Source of the DNA: Streptomyces marispadix
GTDB taxonomy: Bacteria > Actinomycetota > Actinomycetes > Streptomycetales > Streptomycetaceae
DNA: 64,000 nt
Reading direction: 5' to 3'
Assembly: GCF_022524345.1 (NCBI RefSeq)
Contig: NZ_JAKWJU010000002.1
Coordinates: 2,294,001-2,358,000 of the forward strand
Below the pieces are notes generated by a model. It was not told where the DNA came from. It ran no database searches and was given only the letters and a program-made list of their open reading frames with translations. The translations under genes and the position numbers were made by a program. Each line of letters starts with the position of its first letter. Within the stretch, counting starts at the first letter, position 1. Positions 35,604-44,895 of this stretch are shown piece by piece.

Positions 35604-36299
35604 TCACATCGGCGGCTGCGCCTGCTGCTGTTGCTCGCGGTCCTGCTGCTTGCCGGTGAGGTCGCGCAGCCACGGCTCCGTCTCGTTGCCGAGGGTGGAC
35701 GCCTCCACGTTCCACTTGCCGTAGCGGGGATTGACGGAGATGTGCAGGTCCTTGGAGGTCTCGGAGAACTTCTTCCGCAGGGCCGCGTTGCCCTGCGGCG
35801 TGCGGGGATCGATGTTCTCCGCCTTCGAGATCTTGTCGACGGCGACCTGCATGCGCATCCAGTCGTCGATCTGCGAGGGGGCCACGGCCTGCTGCTGGAG
35901 CAGCGCGTCCTTCAACTGCTTCTCGCCGCCTGCCTGCTTGCGCAGTTGGGCGTGGTACTTGCCGACTTCGCGACGTGTGACGGAGACGCCGGCGTCCTTC
36001 GCGGCCTTCTCCACGATGCGTTCGCGGATCAGGCCGTCGAGGGCGGCACGCGTCAACTGCCCGCTGCCCTTGACCAGCTCCGCGCCGTGCGGCGCCGCGC
36101 GCTGCGCGTCGCGCACCGCCTTCACCTTCGCCTGGAGCTGGCCCATGGTGATGCGCTCGCCGCCCGTCACGGCGGCGGCACCGGGGTGCGCGTCGTCGCC
36201 GCACCCGGTGAGCAGCGGCGCTGCGACGAGCAGCGTCACCGCACCGCTGAGGGTGAGCGTTGACCTGCGACGACGGCTTCCTGTGGTGCTGCTGTGCAT
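35604..36299 (-). CDS. SurA N-terminal domain lipoprotein (peptidyl-prolyl isomerase-like chaperone)
   Basis: 231 residues. Lipoprotein signal: basic n-region, TLTLSGAVTLLVAAPLLTGC with the lipobox cysteine at about residue 33. The SurA_N-type helical domain covers about 45-200: AAAVTGGERITMGQLQAKV, LTRAALDGLIRERIVEKAAK and VSVTRREVGKYHAQLRKQA. No parvulin catalytic domain follows; a YGKWNVEASTLG stretch ends the fold, then a Gln-rich tail (QQDREQQQQAQ). It probably acts as an extracytoplasmic folding helper. ATG 36299 follows GGGAG. Confidence 0.85.
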   Translation of the reverse strand: MHSSTTGSRRRRSTLTLSGAVTLLVAAPLLTGCGDDAHPGAAAVTGGERITMGQLQAKVKAVRDAQRAAPHGAELVKGSGQLTRAALDGLIRERIVEKAAKDAGVSVTRREVGKYHAQLRKQAGGEKQLKDALLQQQAVAPSQIDDWMRMQVAVDKISKAENIDPRTPQGNAALRKKFSETSKDLHISVNPRYGKWNVEASTLGNETEPWLRDLTGKQQDREQQQQAQPPM

Positions 36300-36569
36300 C
36301 GAGACTCCCGGACGGCGGCTAGGGGCGTGCGACGGTTGTGCACGACCTCGGCGTTGATCGATGTTAAGTAGTCAAGGTGGTTGAGACCACCGCTTCGGCT
36401 CTCTTCCCGGCAACGGTTCGGGGTGAACCGGGCGGTTTCGGCGCCGGTCACGCCTCCGCGCTTCTCGCCCCGCTTCCCCTCGCCCAGGCACCCGGCCGCC
36501 TGGCGCCGGGCCCTGTGACCTCCGGTCCACGAGCATCCGGCTCAGGGCACCGAAGCGTTCAGCTCCGCC

Positions 36570-36737
36570 GTGGCCGACAGGTCCTGCCGTAGGCGACGTT
36601 ACGCCGTCGTCGTCACCGCGACCGCGCTGGCCCTCTCCTTGCCGTCGCCCTCGCTCACGGCGCCCCAGGCCGCACCCCGCACGGCAACGCCCGCCCTACG
36701 CATCCGGCGTCGGCGGTCACGGCCCCAAGTCCCATGA
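36570..36737 (+). CDS. Doubtful small ORF with signal-peptide-like start, possible gene remnant
   Basis: From GTG 36570, 55 residues: a basic start (SCRRRRY), a hydrophobic stretch (AVVVTATALALSLPSPSLTA) and then an Ala/Arg-rich part that stops early. It looks like the 5' end of a secreted-protein gene that has lost its body. No ribosome binding site or family match. The surrounding 36300-37121 (about 820 bases) contains no other gene I can support; a 25-bp duplication lies at 36791-36838. Confidence 0.25.
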   Translation: MADRSCRRRRYAVVVTATALALSLPSPSLTAPQAAPRTATPALRIRRRRSRPQVP

Positions 36738-36790
36738 CTCCTGCGGCGGTTCAGAGAGCGGCGAACGGAAAGCGCGGGCCGCTGCCCGGC

Positions 36791-36838
36791 TGGGCTGCCC
36801 CGTCCCTCGGGCGGTTGGGCTGCCCCGTCCCTCGGGCG
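36791..36838 (+). repeat. 25-bp tandem duplication
   Basis: TGGGCTGCCCCGTCCCTCGG begins at 36791 and again at 36816. The copies are identical over 23 bases. In the gene-poor stretch upstream of the mfd end. Confidence 0.9.
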
Positions 36839-37121
36839 CCTTCGCCGTCTCGGCCGCGAAACGCTCTGCACCCCGTCGACCTCGTCGACCGGTCCCGTAC
36901 GGACCCCTGGCAACCGGAGGCGGGCGCACGGGAGTCGACGGCGCCGGTGCACTGCCCGGCGCGGCACTCCTCCCCGCTCCGCGCTCCGCCTCGGACGCCC
37001 GGCCCGCCCACGGCCGGACTTCCGAACCGCCCCGTATATGTCCGCGCCGGAGGCGAGGGGGCCGGCCGACCGGCCGGAAGCCGGACGGGAAGATCCCGGT
37101 ACGCCGGGGCCCCGCGCGGCG

Positions 37122-40100
37122 TCACGCCCCCGGCACGGTGGTGAGGAACTCCCCGACCCATGCCAGCAGTTCGCGCCCCACCACCGGCTTGCCGCCGATG
37201 CCGCCCGCCTTCGGCCGCGGCACCAGCACCTGGCGGCTCGCCTGCTTGATCACCGAGCGCGGATAGACGCGCTTGAGGCGCAGCTCCTGCGATTCGCGCA
37301 GCTCCACGGGCGAGAAGCGGACGTTGGCGCCCTGGAGGGTGATGTCCGTGATGCCGCACGAGCGGGCGAGCATGCGCAGGCCCGCGACGAGCAGCAGGTT
37401 CTCCACCGGTTCGGGCAACGGCCCGTAGCGGTCGGCGAGTTCCTCCCTCACGGCCGCGATGTCCTCCTCGGAGTTGGCGGAGGCGATGGCCCGGTACGCC
37501 TGGAGCCGCAGCCGTTCGCCGGGCGCGTAGTCGTGGGGGACGTGCGCGTCGACGGGCAGTTCGATCTTGACCTCCAGCGGGGCCTCCTCGACCTGGCCTC
37601 CCTGCTCCAGGGCGTTGCGGTAGTCGGCGACCGCCTCGCCGACCATCCGTACGTAGAGGTCGAAGCCGACGCCCGCGATATGGCCGGACTGCTCACCGCC
37701 GAGCAGGTTGCCCGCGCCGCGGATCTCCAGGTCCTTCATCGCGACGTACATGCCCGCGCCCATCTCGGTGTGCTGTGCGATGGTCGCGAGCCGTTCGTGC
37801 GCGGTCTCCGTGAGCGGCTTCTCGGGCGGGTAGAGGAAGTAGGCGTAGCCGCGTTCCCTGCCCCGGCCGACTCGTCCGCGTAGCTGATGGAGCTGTGAGA
37901 GGCCGAAGTTGTCGCCGCGTTCGACGATGAGGGTGTTGGCGTTGGAGATGTCGATGCCGTTCTCGACGATCGTCGTGGCGACCAGCACATCGGACTTCTT
38001 CTCCCAGAAGTCGACGACCACCTGCTCCAGCGCCTGCTCCGACATCTGACCGTGTGCGGTGGCGATGCGTGCCTCCGGCACGATCTGGCGCAGCCGGGCC
38101 GCCGCGCGCTCGATGGACTCCACACGGTTGTGGATGTAGAAGACCTGGCCGTCGCGCAGCAGTTCACGCCTGATCGCGGCGCCCATCTGCTTCTCCTCGT
38201 AGGGCCCTACGAAGGTCAGCACCGGATGGCGCTCCTCGGGCGGAGTGGTGATCGTCGACATCTCGCGGATGCCGGTGACGGCCATCTCAAGGGTGCGGGG
38301 GATGGGGGTGGCGGACATGCTGAGCACGTCCACGTTCGCCCGCAGCTTCTTGAGCTGCTCCTTGTGCTCCACGCCGAAGCGCTGCTCCTCGTCGACGATG
38401 AGCAGCCCGAGGTCCTTGAAGCGGGTGTCGGATGAGAAGAGGCGGTGCGTGCCGATGACGACGTCGACCGTGCCGTCGCGCAATCCGTCGACGACCGCGC
38501 GGGCCTCGGACTCGGTCTGGAATCGGGACAGCGCCCTCACGTTGACGGGGAACTGCCCGTAGCGCTCGGTGAAGGTCGAGAAGTGCTGCTGGACGAGGAG
38601 CGTCGTGGGCACCAGAACGGCCACCTGCTTGCCGTCCTGCACCGCCTTGAACGCGGCACGCACCGCGATCTCCGTCTTGCCGTAGCCGACGTCGCCGCAG
38701 ATCAGCCGGTCCATCGGCACGGACTTCTCCATGTCCTCCTTGACCTCGCCGATGGTGGTGAGCTGGTCGGGCGTCTCGGCGTAGGGGAAGGCGTCCTCAA
38801 GCTCCCGCTGCCAGGGCGAGTCCTGGCCGAAGGCGTAGCCGGGCGCTGCCATGCGGGCCGAGTACAGCTTGATCAGGTCGGCGGCGATCTCCTTGACGGC
38901 CTTCTTCGCCCGCGCCTTCGTCTTCGTCCAGTCGGCGCCGCCGAGGCGGTGCAGCGAGGGCTGTTCGCCGCCCACGTACTTGGTGACCTGTTCGAGCTGG
39001 TCCGTGGGTACGAAGAGGCGGTCGCCGGGCTGGCCGCGCTTGGCGGGGGCGTACTCCACGAGCAGATACTCGCGGGTGGCGCCCTGCACGGTGCGCTGGA
39101 CCATCTCGACGTAGCGGCCCACGCCGTGCTGCTCGTGGACGATGTAGTCCCCGGGGGAGAGCGTGAGCGGGTCGATCTGCTTGCGGCGGCGCGCGGGCAT
39201 GCGCGCGGCCTCGCGGCCGGCGGCCCGCTGCCCCGAGAGGTCGGTCTCGGTGAGCACGGCGAGCTTCAGGCCGGGGTCGACGAAGCCGTTGTCGAGGCAG
39301 CCGCGCGCCACGTGCACGACGGACGGGGCGATGGCGCCCAGGTCGCTCTCCTGCCGGGCGGGGATGCCCTCGCCGCTGAGGACCTCGACGGTACGCATGG
39401 CGGGGCCGTGCGCCTCGGTGATGTACACGCAGCGCCAGCCCGACGACAGCCACTCCTTGGTGTCGGCGAGGGCGCGGGCTGTGTCGCCGCGGTAGCTCTC
39501 GGGGGCGCGCATGCCGAGGCGCAGCACGTCGGCGCCGCCGTCGAAGTCGGCGTCGAAGTCCGCGTCCTCCGCGCCGCCGCCCTCGTCGCCGCCGGCACCG
39601 TCGCCGGCACCGTCGCCGGAAGCCGCACCGGGGCTGAAGGGGCTGACCGACCACCACATCATGCCCAGCTCGCGTGCCCGCTCGCGAAGGTCGGCGATGC
39701 CCCACAGCGAGGCCGCGCCGAGGTCGACGGGGGCCTCGCCCGCCTCGGACATCGCGGTGGCGCTCCACGACGCCTGAAGGAACTCCTGCGACGTGGCCAC
39801 GAGGTCCGCCGCCCGCGTACGGACCCGCTCCGGGTCGCACACCAGCGCCATCGTCCCCTTGGGCATCACATCGAGCAGCAGCTCCATGTCGTCGACGAGT
39901 ACGGGCGCGAGGGACTCCATGCCCTCGACTGCGATGCCCTCCGCGATCTTCCCGAGCAGTTCGCCCAGCGCGGGGTGCTCCTCGGCGAGGGCGGCTGCCC
40001 TGCGCCGCACATCGTCCGTCAGCAGCAGCTCGCGGCACGGCGGCGCCCACAGCCCGTGCTCGGCGGCCTCCAGGGAACGCTGGTCGGCGACGCGGAAGTA

Positions 40101-40745
40101 GCGGATCTCCTCGACCTCGTCGCCCCAGAACTCCACGCGCAGCGGGTGTTCCTCGGTGGGCGGGAAGACGTCGAGGATTCCGCCGCGTACGGCGAACTCG
40201 CCGCGCTTCTCCACGAGTTCGACCCGCGAGTACGCGGCGGCTGCGAGCGCGTCGACGATCTCTTCCATGTCGGTGCTCTGCCCCTGCCGCAGCGCGACCG
40301 GCTCCAGCTCCCCCAGCCCCTTGACCTGCGGCTGTAGCACGGACCGTACGGGCGCGACGACGACGCTGACGGGGCCGGTGCCCGCGTCGCCGTCCTCGTC
40401 GGGGTGCGCGAGGCGGCGCAGCACGGCGAGACGCCGCCCGACGGTGTCGGAACGCGGCGAGAGCCGCTCGTGCGGCAGCGTCTCCCACGACGGGTACTCC
40501 ACGACGCCCTCGGGCGGCAGCAGCGAACGCAGCGACTCCGTGAGGTCCTCCGCCTCCCGGCCCGTGGCGGTCACGGCCAGCACGGGGCGTCCCGAGGAGC
40601 GCGCGAGGGCCGCGACTGCGAAGGGACGGGCGGCGGCGGGCCCGACAAGATCGACATGGTGCCGGTTGCCGTCGGCGGCGGCCTCGACGGCCTCCTGAAG
40701 CGCGGGGTCGCGCACGACGGCGTCGAGCAGTCCGGTGAGACTCAT
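37122..40745 (-). CDS. mfd: Transcription-repair coupling factor Mfd
   Basis: 1207 residues. Mfd removes RNA polymerase stalled at DNA lesions and recruits UvrA. Domains in order: UvrB-homology region about 30-330 (VLAVTATGREAEDLTESLR, ERLSPRSDTVGRRLAVLRRL), the CarD-like RNAP-interacting domain about 520-600 (LSPGDYIVHEQHGVGRYVEM), RecG-like helicase motifs about 660-1010 (Walker A DVGYGKTEIAVRAAFKA, DEEQRFGVEHKE, SATPIPRTLEMA, GRVGRGRERGYAYF), and the C-terminal TRCF domain. An acidic, repetitive insertion (GDGAGDGAGGDEGGG, DADFDADFDGG) sits before the RID, where other Mfd proteins are shorter. ATG 40745 gives the standard MSLTGLLDAV start. Divergent from the toxin-antitoxin pair. Confidence 0.97.
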   Translation of the reverse strand: MSLTGLLDAVVRDPALQEAVEAAADGNRHHVDLVGPAAARPFAVAALARSSGRPVLAVTATGREAEDLTESLRSLLPPEGVVEYPSWETLPHERLSPRSDTVGRRLAVLRRLAHPDEDGDAGTGPVSVVVAPVRSVLQPQVKGLGELEPVALRQGQSTDMEEIVDALAAAAYSRVELVEKRGEFAVRGGILDVFPPTEEHPLRVEFWGDEVEEIRYFRVADQRSLEAAEHGLWAPPCRELLLTDDVRRRAAALAEEHPALGELLGKIAEGIAVEGMESLAPVLVDDMELLLDVMPKGTMALVCDPERVRTRAADLVATSQEFLQASWSATAMSEAGEAPVDLGAASLWGIADLRERARELGMMWWSVSPFSPGAASGDGAGDGAGGDEGGGAEDADFDADFDGGADVLRLGMRAPESYRGDTARALADTKEWLSSGWRCVYITEAHGPAMRTVEVLSGEGIPARQESDLGAIAPSVVHVARGCLDNGFVDPGLKLAVLTETDLSGQRAAGREAARMPARRRKQIDPLTLSPGDYIVHEQHGVGRYVEMVQRTVQGATREYLLVEYAPAKRGQPGDRLFVPTDQLEQVTKYVGGEQPSLHRLGGADWTKTKARAKKAVKEIAADLIKLYSARMAAPGYAFGQDSPWQRELEDAFPYAETPDQLTTIGEVKEDMEKSVPMDRLICGDVGYGKTEIAVRAAFKAVQDGKQVAVLVPTTLLVQQHFSTFTERYGQFPVNVRALSRFQTESEARAVVDGLRDGTVDVVIGTHRLFSSDTRFKDLGLLIVDEEQRFGVEHKEQLKKLRANVDVLSMSATPIPRTLEMAVTGIREMSTITTPPEERHPVLTFVGPYEEKQMGAAIRRELLRDGQVFYIHNRVESIERAAARLRQIVPEARIATAHGQMSEQALEQVVVDFWEKKSDVLVATTIVENGIDISNANTLIVERGDNFGLSQLHQLRGRVGRGRERGYAYFLYPPEKPLTETAHERLATIAQHTEMGAGMYVAMKDLEIRGAGNLLGGEQSGHIAGVGFDLYVRMVGEAVADYRNALEQGGQVEEAPLEVKIELPVDAHVPHDYAPGERLRLQAYRAIASANSEEDIAAVREELADRYGPLPEPVENLLLVAGLRMLARSCGITDITLQGANVRFSPVELRESQELRLKRVYPRSVIKQASRQVLVPRPKAGGIGGKPVVGRELLAWVGEFLTTVPGA

Positions 40746-40860
40746 CTGGGGTGGCTTCCCGTCCGGAGGTGGGCAACGCGAACGCCCCGAAGCGGCGCGG
40801 CGCGGACGTTCCGGGGGGTTCCAAGCGTACGGCGGTCCGGCGACCGGCCGCGCCTCCGGT

Positions 40861-40901
40861 GGACTAGGTGGTAGGCTTAGTCCAGTGGTTAGTCTTCCTA
40901 G
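40861..40901. promoter_or_regulatory. Candidate autoregulatory operator of the toxin-antitoxin pair
   Basis: An A+T-richer patch carries an inverted repeat GGACTA...TAGTCC (40861-40866 and 40878-40883), CTAGG...CCTAG (40864-40868 and 40897-40901) and a direct repeat TTAGTC at 40877 and 40889, 12 bases apart. -10-like TAGGCT (40872) and TAGTCT (40890) overlap it. Such arrays before Phd-type antitoxins usually bind the TA complex. Confidence 0.5.
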
Positions 40902-40980
40902 CCCGGACACAAGCTCCGGAGGGCGATTCCCGAAGGGCAAGCGCGGAGGACCATCCCGGAGGACGTTCCAGGAGGACATC

Positions 40981-41223
40981 GTGGAAGCGGCGAAGCCGTA
41001 CAACGTGCACGAGGCGAAGACCCACTTCTCGCGCATTCTCGAACAGGTCGCCACGGGTGAGGAAGTCGTGATCAGCAAGGCGGGCGAGCCCGTGGCGAAG
41101 GTGGTCCCCCTGCGGCCCAAGGTGCAGCGGGCCGACCTGGGTTCGCTCCGGGGGCAGATTCACATCGCCGACGACTTCGACGAGCTGCCCGACGACATCG
41201 CCGACGCGTTCGGTATGCGCTGA
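40981..41223 (+). CDS. Phd/YefM-type antitoxin
   Basis: An 80-residue type II antitoxin. From GTG 40981, five bases after AGGAGG, it reads AKPYNVHEAKTHFSRILEQV, the Phd/YefM DNA-binding fold signature, followed by GEEVVISKAGEPVAKVVPL. The C-terminal tail (RGQIHIADDFDELPDDIADA) is acidic and would wrap the toxin's PIN active site. Its TGA overlaps the toxin ATG (TGATG), so translation is coupled. It acts as repressor of its own operon with the toxin. Standard length for the family. Confidence 0.93.
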   Translation: MEAAKPYNVHEAKTHFSRILEQVATGEEVVISKAGEPVAKVVPLRPKVQRADLGSLRGQIHIADDFDELPDDIADAFGMR

Positions 41224-41597
41224 TGCGGCTTCTGCTCGACACCCACGTGCTGCTGTGGTGGCTCGACGACTCTCCTGAACTGTCGGACGAGACCAAGGAG
41301 TTGCTGCGTACAGAGCCCTCGGTCCACGTCAGTGCAATCTCACCCTGGGAGATTGCGATCAAGCAGTCCCTCGGGAAGATCAGAGGGCCTGAGGACCTGG
41401 CGGAGCGGGCGCGTGACTCCCAGTTCACGCCGCTGCCCGTGGGGGCCGGTCACGGCGTGCGCGCGGGCAAGCTGCCGCCGCACCACCGCGACCCCTTCGA
41501 CAGGGTTCTCATCGCCCAGGCTCAGATCGAGGGCATGACTCTGGTGACCCGCGACAAGTGGATGCAGCAGTACGACGTGCAGATCCTTCCCGTCTGA
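41223..41597 (+). CDS. PIN-domain toxin (VapC-like ribonuclease)
   Basis: A 124-residue PIN-domain Mg2+-dependent ribonuclease, toxin of the pair. The four acidic positions are visible: LLLDTHVLLWWLDDS (D7 region), the mid-chain glutamate in SAISPWEIAIKQSLGK (E), and HHRDPFDRVLIAQAQIEG with two aspartates (D). The end, LVTRDKWMQQYDVQILPV, is typical of the group that pairs with Phd antitoxins. The start overlaps the antitoxin stop. G+C content is slightly lower than the neighbours. The unit sits between mfd and a secreted-protein gene, consistent with insertion of a mobile TA cassette (inference). Confidence 0.93.
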   Translation: MRLLLDTHVLLWWLDDSPELSDETKELLRTEPSVHVSAISPWEIAIKQSLGKIRGPEDLAERARDSQFTPLPVGAGHGVRAGKLPPHHRDPFDRVLIAQAQIEGMTLVTRDKWMQQYDVQILPV

Positions 41598-41784
41598 CAC
41601 CGGGCACGGGCCGGGTGCGGGCCGGTGCGGACAGCAGCAGGCACCGGGGCCCTCGACCTCGTGGGTCTTACGGGACCGCCGGTGCCTCGGTGCCGCGTCG
41701 TGGCGACGGTACGGGAGCCGGTGCGGGTGTGCGGCGCGCTCGCCCCCGGTCAGCTCCAGGCCGCCGCCTGCCGTCTGCCGCCCG

Positions 41785-42147
41785 TCAGCGCGGGTAGGCG
41801 CAGATCGCGAAGACGCTGATCCCGACCGTGGAGCTGTTCGGCTGCCGTCCCAGGCCGATCCAGCCCCTGTTGTCGTCGGTGGGGAAGCTGCCGACCAGGA
41901 TCGCCTCGTTGCCGCGGGCCTCGGCACCGCCGCCGAGCACCTTCTTGCCCCTGGGGCATGTCACGGTCCTGCGCTGGAAGTTGGGCACGTTCTCGTTCGC
42001 CAGCCGTACGACCTCGTAGCCGTGGATCTTGTCGTGACCGCCCGAGGACTTGACCGACCCGGTGGAGTCGGCCTGCGCCGTCCAGCCGCCTCCGGCCACG
42101 AGGGCCAGCGCCAGCGCGCTCACGCCGAGAATCCGGTTCCTTCTCAT
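41785..42147 (-). CDS. Secreted hypothetical protein
   Basis: 120 residues with a signal peptide (RILGVSALALALVAGGGWTAQA, shown in part as GVSALALALVAGGGWTAQA, cleavage near residue 26). The mature part has VTCPRGKKVLGGGAEARGNE, ILVGSFPTDDNRGWIGLGRQ and VGISVFAICAYPR; two cysteines likely form a disulphide. I recognise the CP-GKKVLGGGAE / ICA pattern as common in actinobacterial exported proteins of unknown function but cannot name a role. ATG 42147 follows AAAGGAG. No operon partners. 41598-41784 holds nothing I can support. Confidence 0.8.
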   Translation of the reverse strand: MRRNRILGVSALALALVAGGGWTAQADSTGSVKSSGGHDKIHGYEVVRLANENVPNFQRRTVTCPRGKKVLGGGAEARGNEAILVGSFPTDDNRGWIGLGRQPNSSTVGISVFAICAYPR

Positions 42148-42309
42148 CTGTGCTCCTTTCCGGTCCTGCTGATTCGGGCCCGGCGATCACCGGACCCGAA
42201 TCAGTATTAAGCGGACATTCGGAAAGGAAGACGCAGACACGAACAAGCTACGCAGTATCGCGCCTTCGCCTCAGCCGGGCCCTGCCTCGCCACCCGCGCG
42301 CTCCGCTCG

Positions 42310-44895
42310 TCACTCCGTGGCGATCGCGTTCAGCACGTTCATCCGTCCCGCGCGGAACGCCGGTACCAGCGCCGCCACCAGGCCCACCAGGGCGGAGCCC
42401 GCGAAGACCGCGCCGATCGTGGGCCAGGGGATCTCCAGTACGTTCAGGCCCTCCAGCGCGAGCAGCCTCTGTGCCGCCGCGCCCCAGCACATGCCGAGGC
42501 CCAGCCCGAGCAGGGCGCCGAAGAGCGCGATGACGACCGACTCCAGGCGGATCATCCGGCGCAGTTGCCTGCGTGCCAGGCCGATGGCCCGCATCAGGCC
42601 GATCTCACGGGTGCGCTCGACGACCGACAGCGCGAGGGTGTTCACCACTCCCAGCACGGCCACGATGATCGCCAGCGCCAGCAGTCCGTAGACCATGTTG
42701 AGCATCTGCCCGACCTGGTCCTGGAGGGTCTCCTTGAAGTCGGCCTGGTCGCGCACCTGATACTGCGGATACGGTTTGAGGAGCTTCTTCAGCGACGAGT
42801 ACGCGGCCTCCTCCCGGCCGTCCTCCGCCGAGCCGAACATCATGACCGTGGGCGGCACTTGGGCCTCGGGGATGTGGCGCTGCGCGGTGGCGACGTCCGT
42901 GTACATCGCGCCCTTGTCGACGCTCGTCTCCTCCTTGGTGACGGCGGCCACCGTGAGCTTCGCCGTACGGCCGCCCGCGAAGGCCACCTTCAGCTCGTCG
43001 CCCGTGGCGACGCCGTGCTCCTTGGCGAAGGCGGCGCCGACGGACATCGCGTCCCGGCCGTAAGCCCCGGACAGATCACCGGACTTGACCTCGCGGCGCA
43101 GGTCCTTCATGTACGACGGGTCGGTCGCGGAGAGCTGTTCGCTGCCCGTCTTCCCGTCGGGTGTGGTGATGCGTACGGGGACCACCTTGTAGGACGTAGC
43201 GGTCCTCAGGGACTTCGACGCCTTGAACTTCTTCTCCACGGCCGGGGTGATCGGCTGCCCGTTGCCGGACTGGACGATGAAGTCCGCGCCCACGGAGCGG
43301 TCCAGTTCCTTCGTGGCGGACGCGACCATCGACGAACCGACGACCGAGAGCGACGCGACCAGCGCCAGGCCGATCATCAGGGCCGCCGCGGTGGCGCCCG
43401 TACGCCGCGGGTTGCGCAGCGCGTTGCGCTCGGCGAGGCGCCCGACGCGGCCGCCGAACGGCCTGAGCGTCACCACCGACAGCACACGCACCAGGACCCC
43501 CGCGAGCACCGGCCCCACGACGACGAATCCGAGGAGCGTCAGCACGACGCCCACGCCCAGGTACAGCGACCCCTGTGACGCCTTCTCCGCCTGCGTGGCC
43601 GCGTAGAGACCGGCGGCTCCGCCGCCCGTCAGCAGTACGCCGAGCACCGCGCGCACCGCCCCCGCCTTGCCGTCCGCGGGGGTGCCCGCGTCCCGCAGCG
43701 CCGCCATCGGCGAGACGCGTCCTGCTCGGCGGGCCGGCAGATACGCGGCGAGGAGCGTGACGAGGACGCCCAGCGCGACCCCGGTCACGGGCGTCGTCCA
43801 GGCCACCGTGAGTTCGGACGTACTCAGGTTCATCCCGAGCTTGCCCATCAGCTTCATCAGCCCCACGGCGAGGCCGACTCCGGCGCCCACGCCCAGCACG
43901 GAACCGACGACACCCAGCAGCAGCGCCTCGATCAGCACCGACCTGTTGACCTGGCGGCGGCTGGATCCGATGGCCCTCATCAGGCCGATCTCACGGGTGC
44001 GCTGGGCGACCAGCATCGAGAAGGTGTTGACGATGAGGAAGACGCCCACGAGGAGCGCGATCCCGGCGAAGCCGAGCAGCGCGTACTTCATCACGTCCAG
44101 GAAGGAGCCGATGTCCTCCCGGCTGGAGTCCGCGGCCTCCTTCTGCGTCTGGTACGTGTACTTCCCGGCGCCCAGCGAGGCGGTGACGTTCTTCTTCAAC
44201 AGGCCGTGTGTGACGCCCTGTTCGGCGGTCACGGCGATGTTCGTGTAGGAGCCGGTTCCGCCGAGGAGCCTGCGCTGGGCGGTGGCGGTGTCGAAGTAGA
44301 CGATCGCCGCACCGGGGTTGGTGACCTGGAAGGTCGCGATGCCGGAGACGCGTGCGGAGAAGTCGCCGGTGGCGGCGATGGTCCGCAGCTTGTCGCCGCG
44401 CTCGATGTGGCGCTTCTCGGCGGTGTCGGCGTCGACCATCACCTCGGAGGAGTCGCGGGGCGCGTGCCCGGAGGTGATCTTCATCGTTCTGCGGTCGCCG
44501 GACGTCCAGTTGGCGGCGATGGTGGGGGCTCCGGTGTTGGAGCCGATGTTCTTGTCGTCGCCGTCGACGACGGTGACCTGTTCGCTGGAGACCACGCCCT
44601 CGGCGGACTTCACGCCCTCCGCCGTACGGACCTCGCGGAGCACGGAGGCCGGCAGCGTGCGGGGCCTGGCGGCGCGCTGATCCGCGCCTTCCGCCTGGCC
44701 CTTCTCCTTCTTGGGGCTCACGGTCACATCGGCCGCGGTCGCGGCGAAGAGCCGGTCGAAGGTGGTGTTCATGGTGTCGGTGAAGACGAGCGTGCCGCAG
44801 ACGAACGCCACCGACAGCAGTACGGCGACGGCGCTGAGCGCCATGCGGCCCTTGTGCGCGAAGAAGTTGCGCAGCGATGCCTTGAACACGGTCAC
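42310..44895 (-). CDS. FtsX-like ABC transporter permease (intact paralogue)
   Basis: An 861-residue permease with two FtsX cores and large extracytoplasmic loops. MALSAVAVLLSVAFVCGTLV is helix 1. The first core has FAGIALLVGVFLIVNTFSML and AQRTREIGLMRAIGSSRRQV; the C-terminal core has YGLLALAIIVAVLGVVNTLA and ERTREIGLMRAIGLARRQLR. It carries no signal for a specific substrate and probably exports or extracts membrane-active molecules with its MacB-type ATPase. ATG 44895 overlaps the ATPase stop (ATGA). Same architecture and motifs as the frameshifted permease at 13543-16099. Confidence 0.94.
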   Translation of the reverse strand: MTVFKASLRNFFAHKGRMALSAVAVLLSVAFVCGTLVFTDTMNTTFDRLFAATAADVTVSPKKEKGQAEGADQRAARPRTLPASVLREVRTAEGVKSAEGVVSSEQVTVVDGDDKNIGSNTGAPTIAANWTSGDRRTMKITSGHAPRDSSEVMVDADTAEKRHIERGDKLRTIAATGDFSARVSGIATFQVTNPGAAIVYFDTATAQRRLLGGTGSYTNIAVTAEQGVTHGLLKKNVTASLGAGKYTYQTQKEAADSSREDIGSFLDVMKYALLGFAGIALLVGVFLIVNTFSMLVAQRTREIGLMRAIGSSRRQVNRSVLIEALLLGVVGSVLGVGAGVGLAVGLMKLMGKLGMNLSTSELTVAWTTPVTGVALGVLVTLLAAYLPARRAGRVSPMAALRDAGTPADGKAGAVRAVLGVLLTGGGAAGLYAATQAEKASQGSLYLGVGVVLTLLGFVVVGPVLAGVLVRVLSVVTLRPFGGRVGRLAERNALRNPRRTGATAAALMIGLALVASLSVVGSSMVASATKELDRSVGADFIVQSGNGQPITPAVEKKFKASKSLRTATSYKVVPVRITTPDGKTGSEQLSATDPSYMKDLRREVKSGDLSGAYGRDAMSVGAAFAKEHGVATGDELKVAFAGGRTAKLTVAAVTKEETSVDKGAMYTDVATAQRHIPEAQVPPTVMMFGSAEDGREEAAYSSLKKLLKPYPQYQVRDQADFKETLQDQVGQMLNMVYGLLALAIIVAVLGVVNTLALSVVERTREIGLMRAIGLARRQLRRMIRLESVVIALFGALLGLGLGMCWGAAAQRLLALEGLNVLEIPWPTIGAVFAGSALVGLVAALVPAFRAGRMNVLNAIATE

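Noticed and set aside
36734..37144. 136-codon plus-strand open frame before the mfd end
   Set aside because: Pro/Arg/Ala-rich, contains the 25-bp duplication, overlaps mfd antisense and has no recognisable domain.
38445..40337. 630-codon plus-strand open frame opposite mfd
   Set aside because: Composition is shadow-like and mfd on the other strand is complete and motif-rich.
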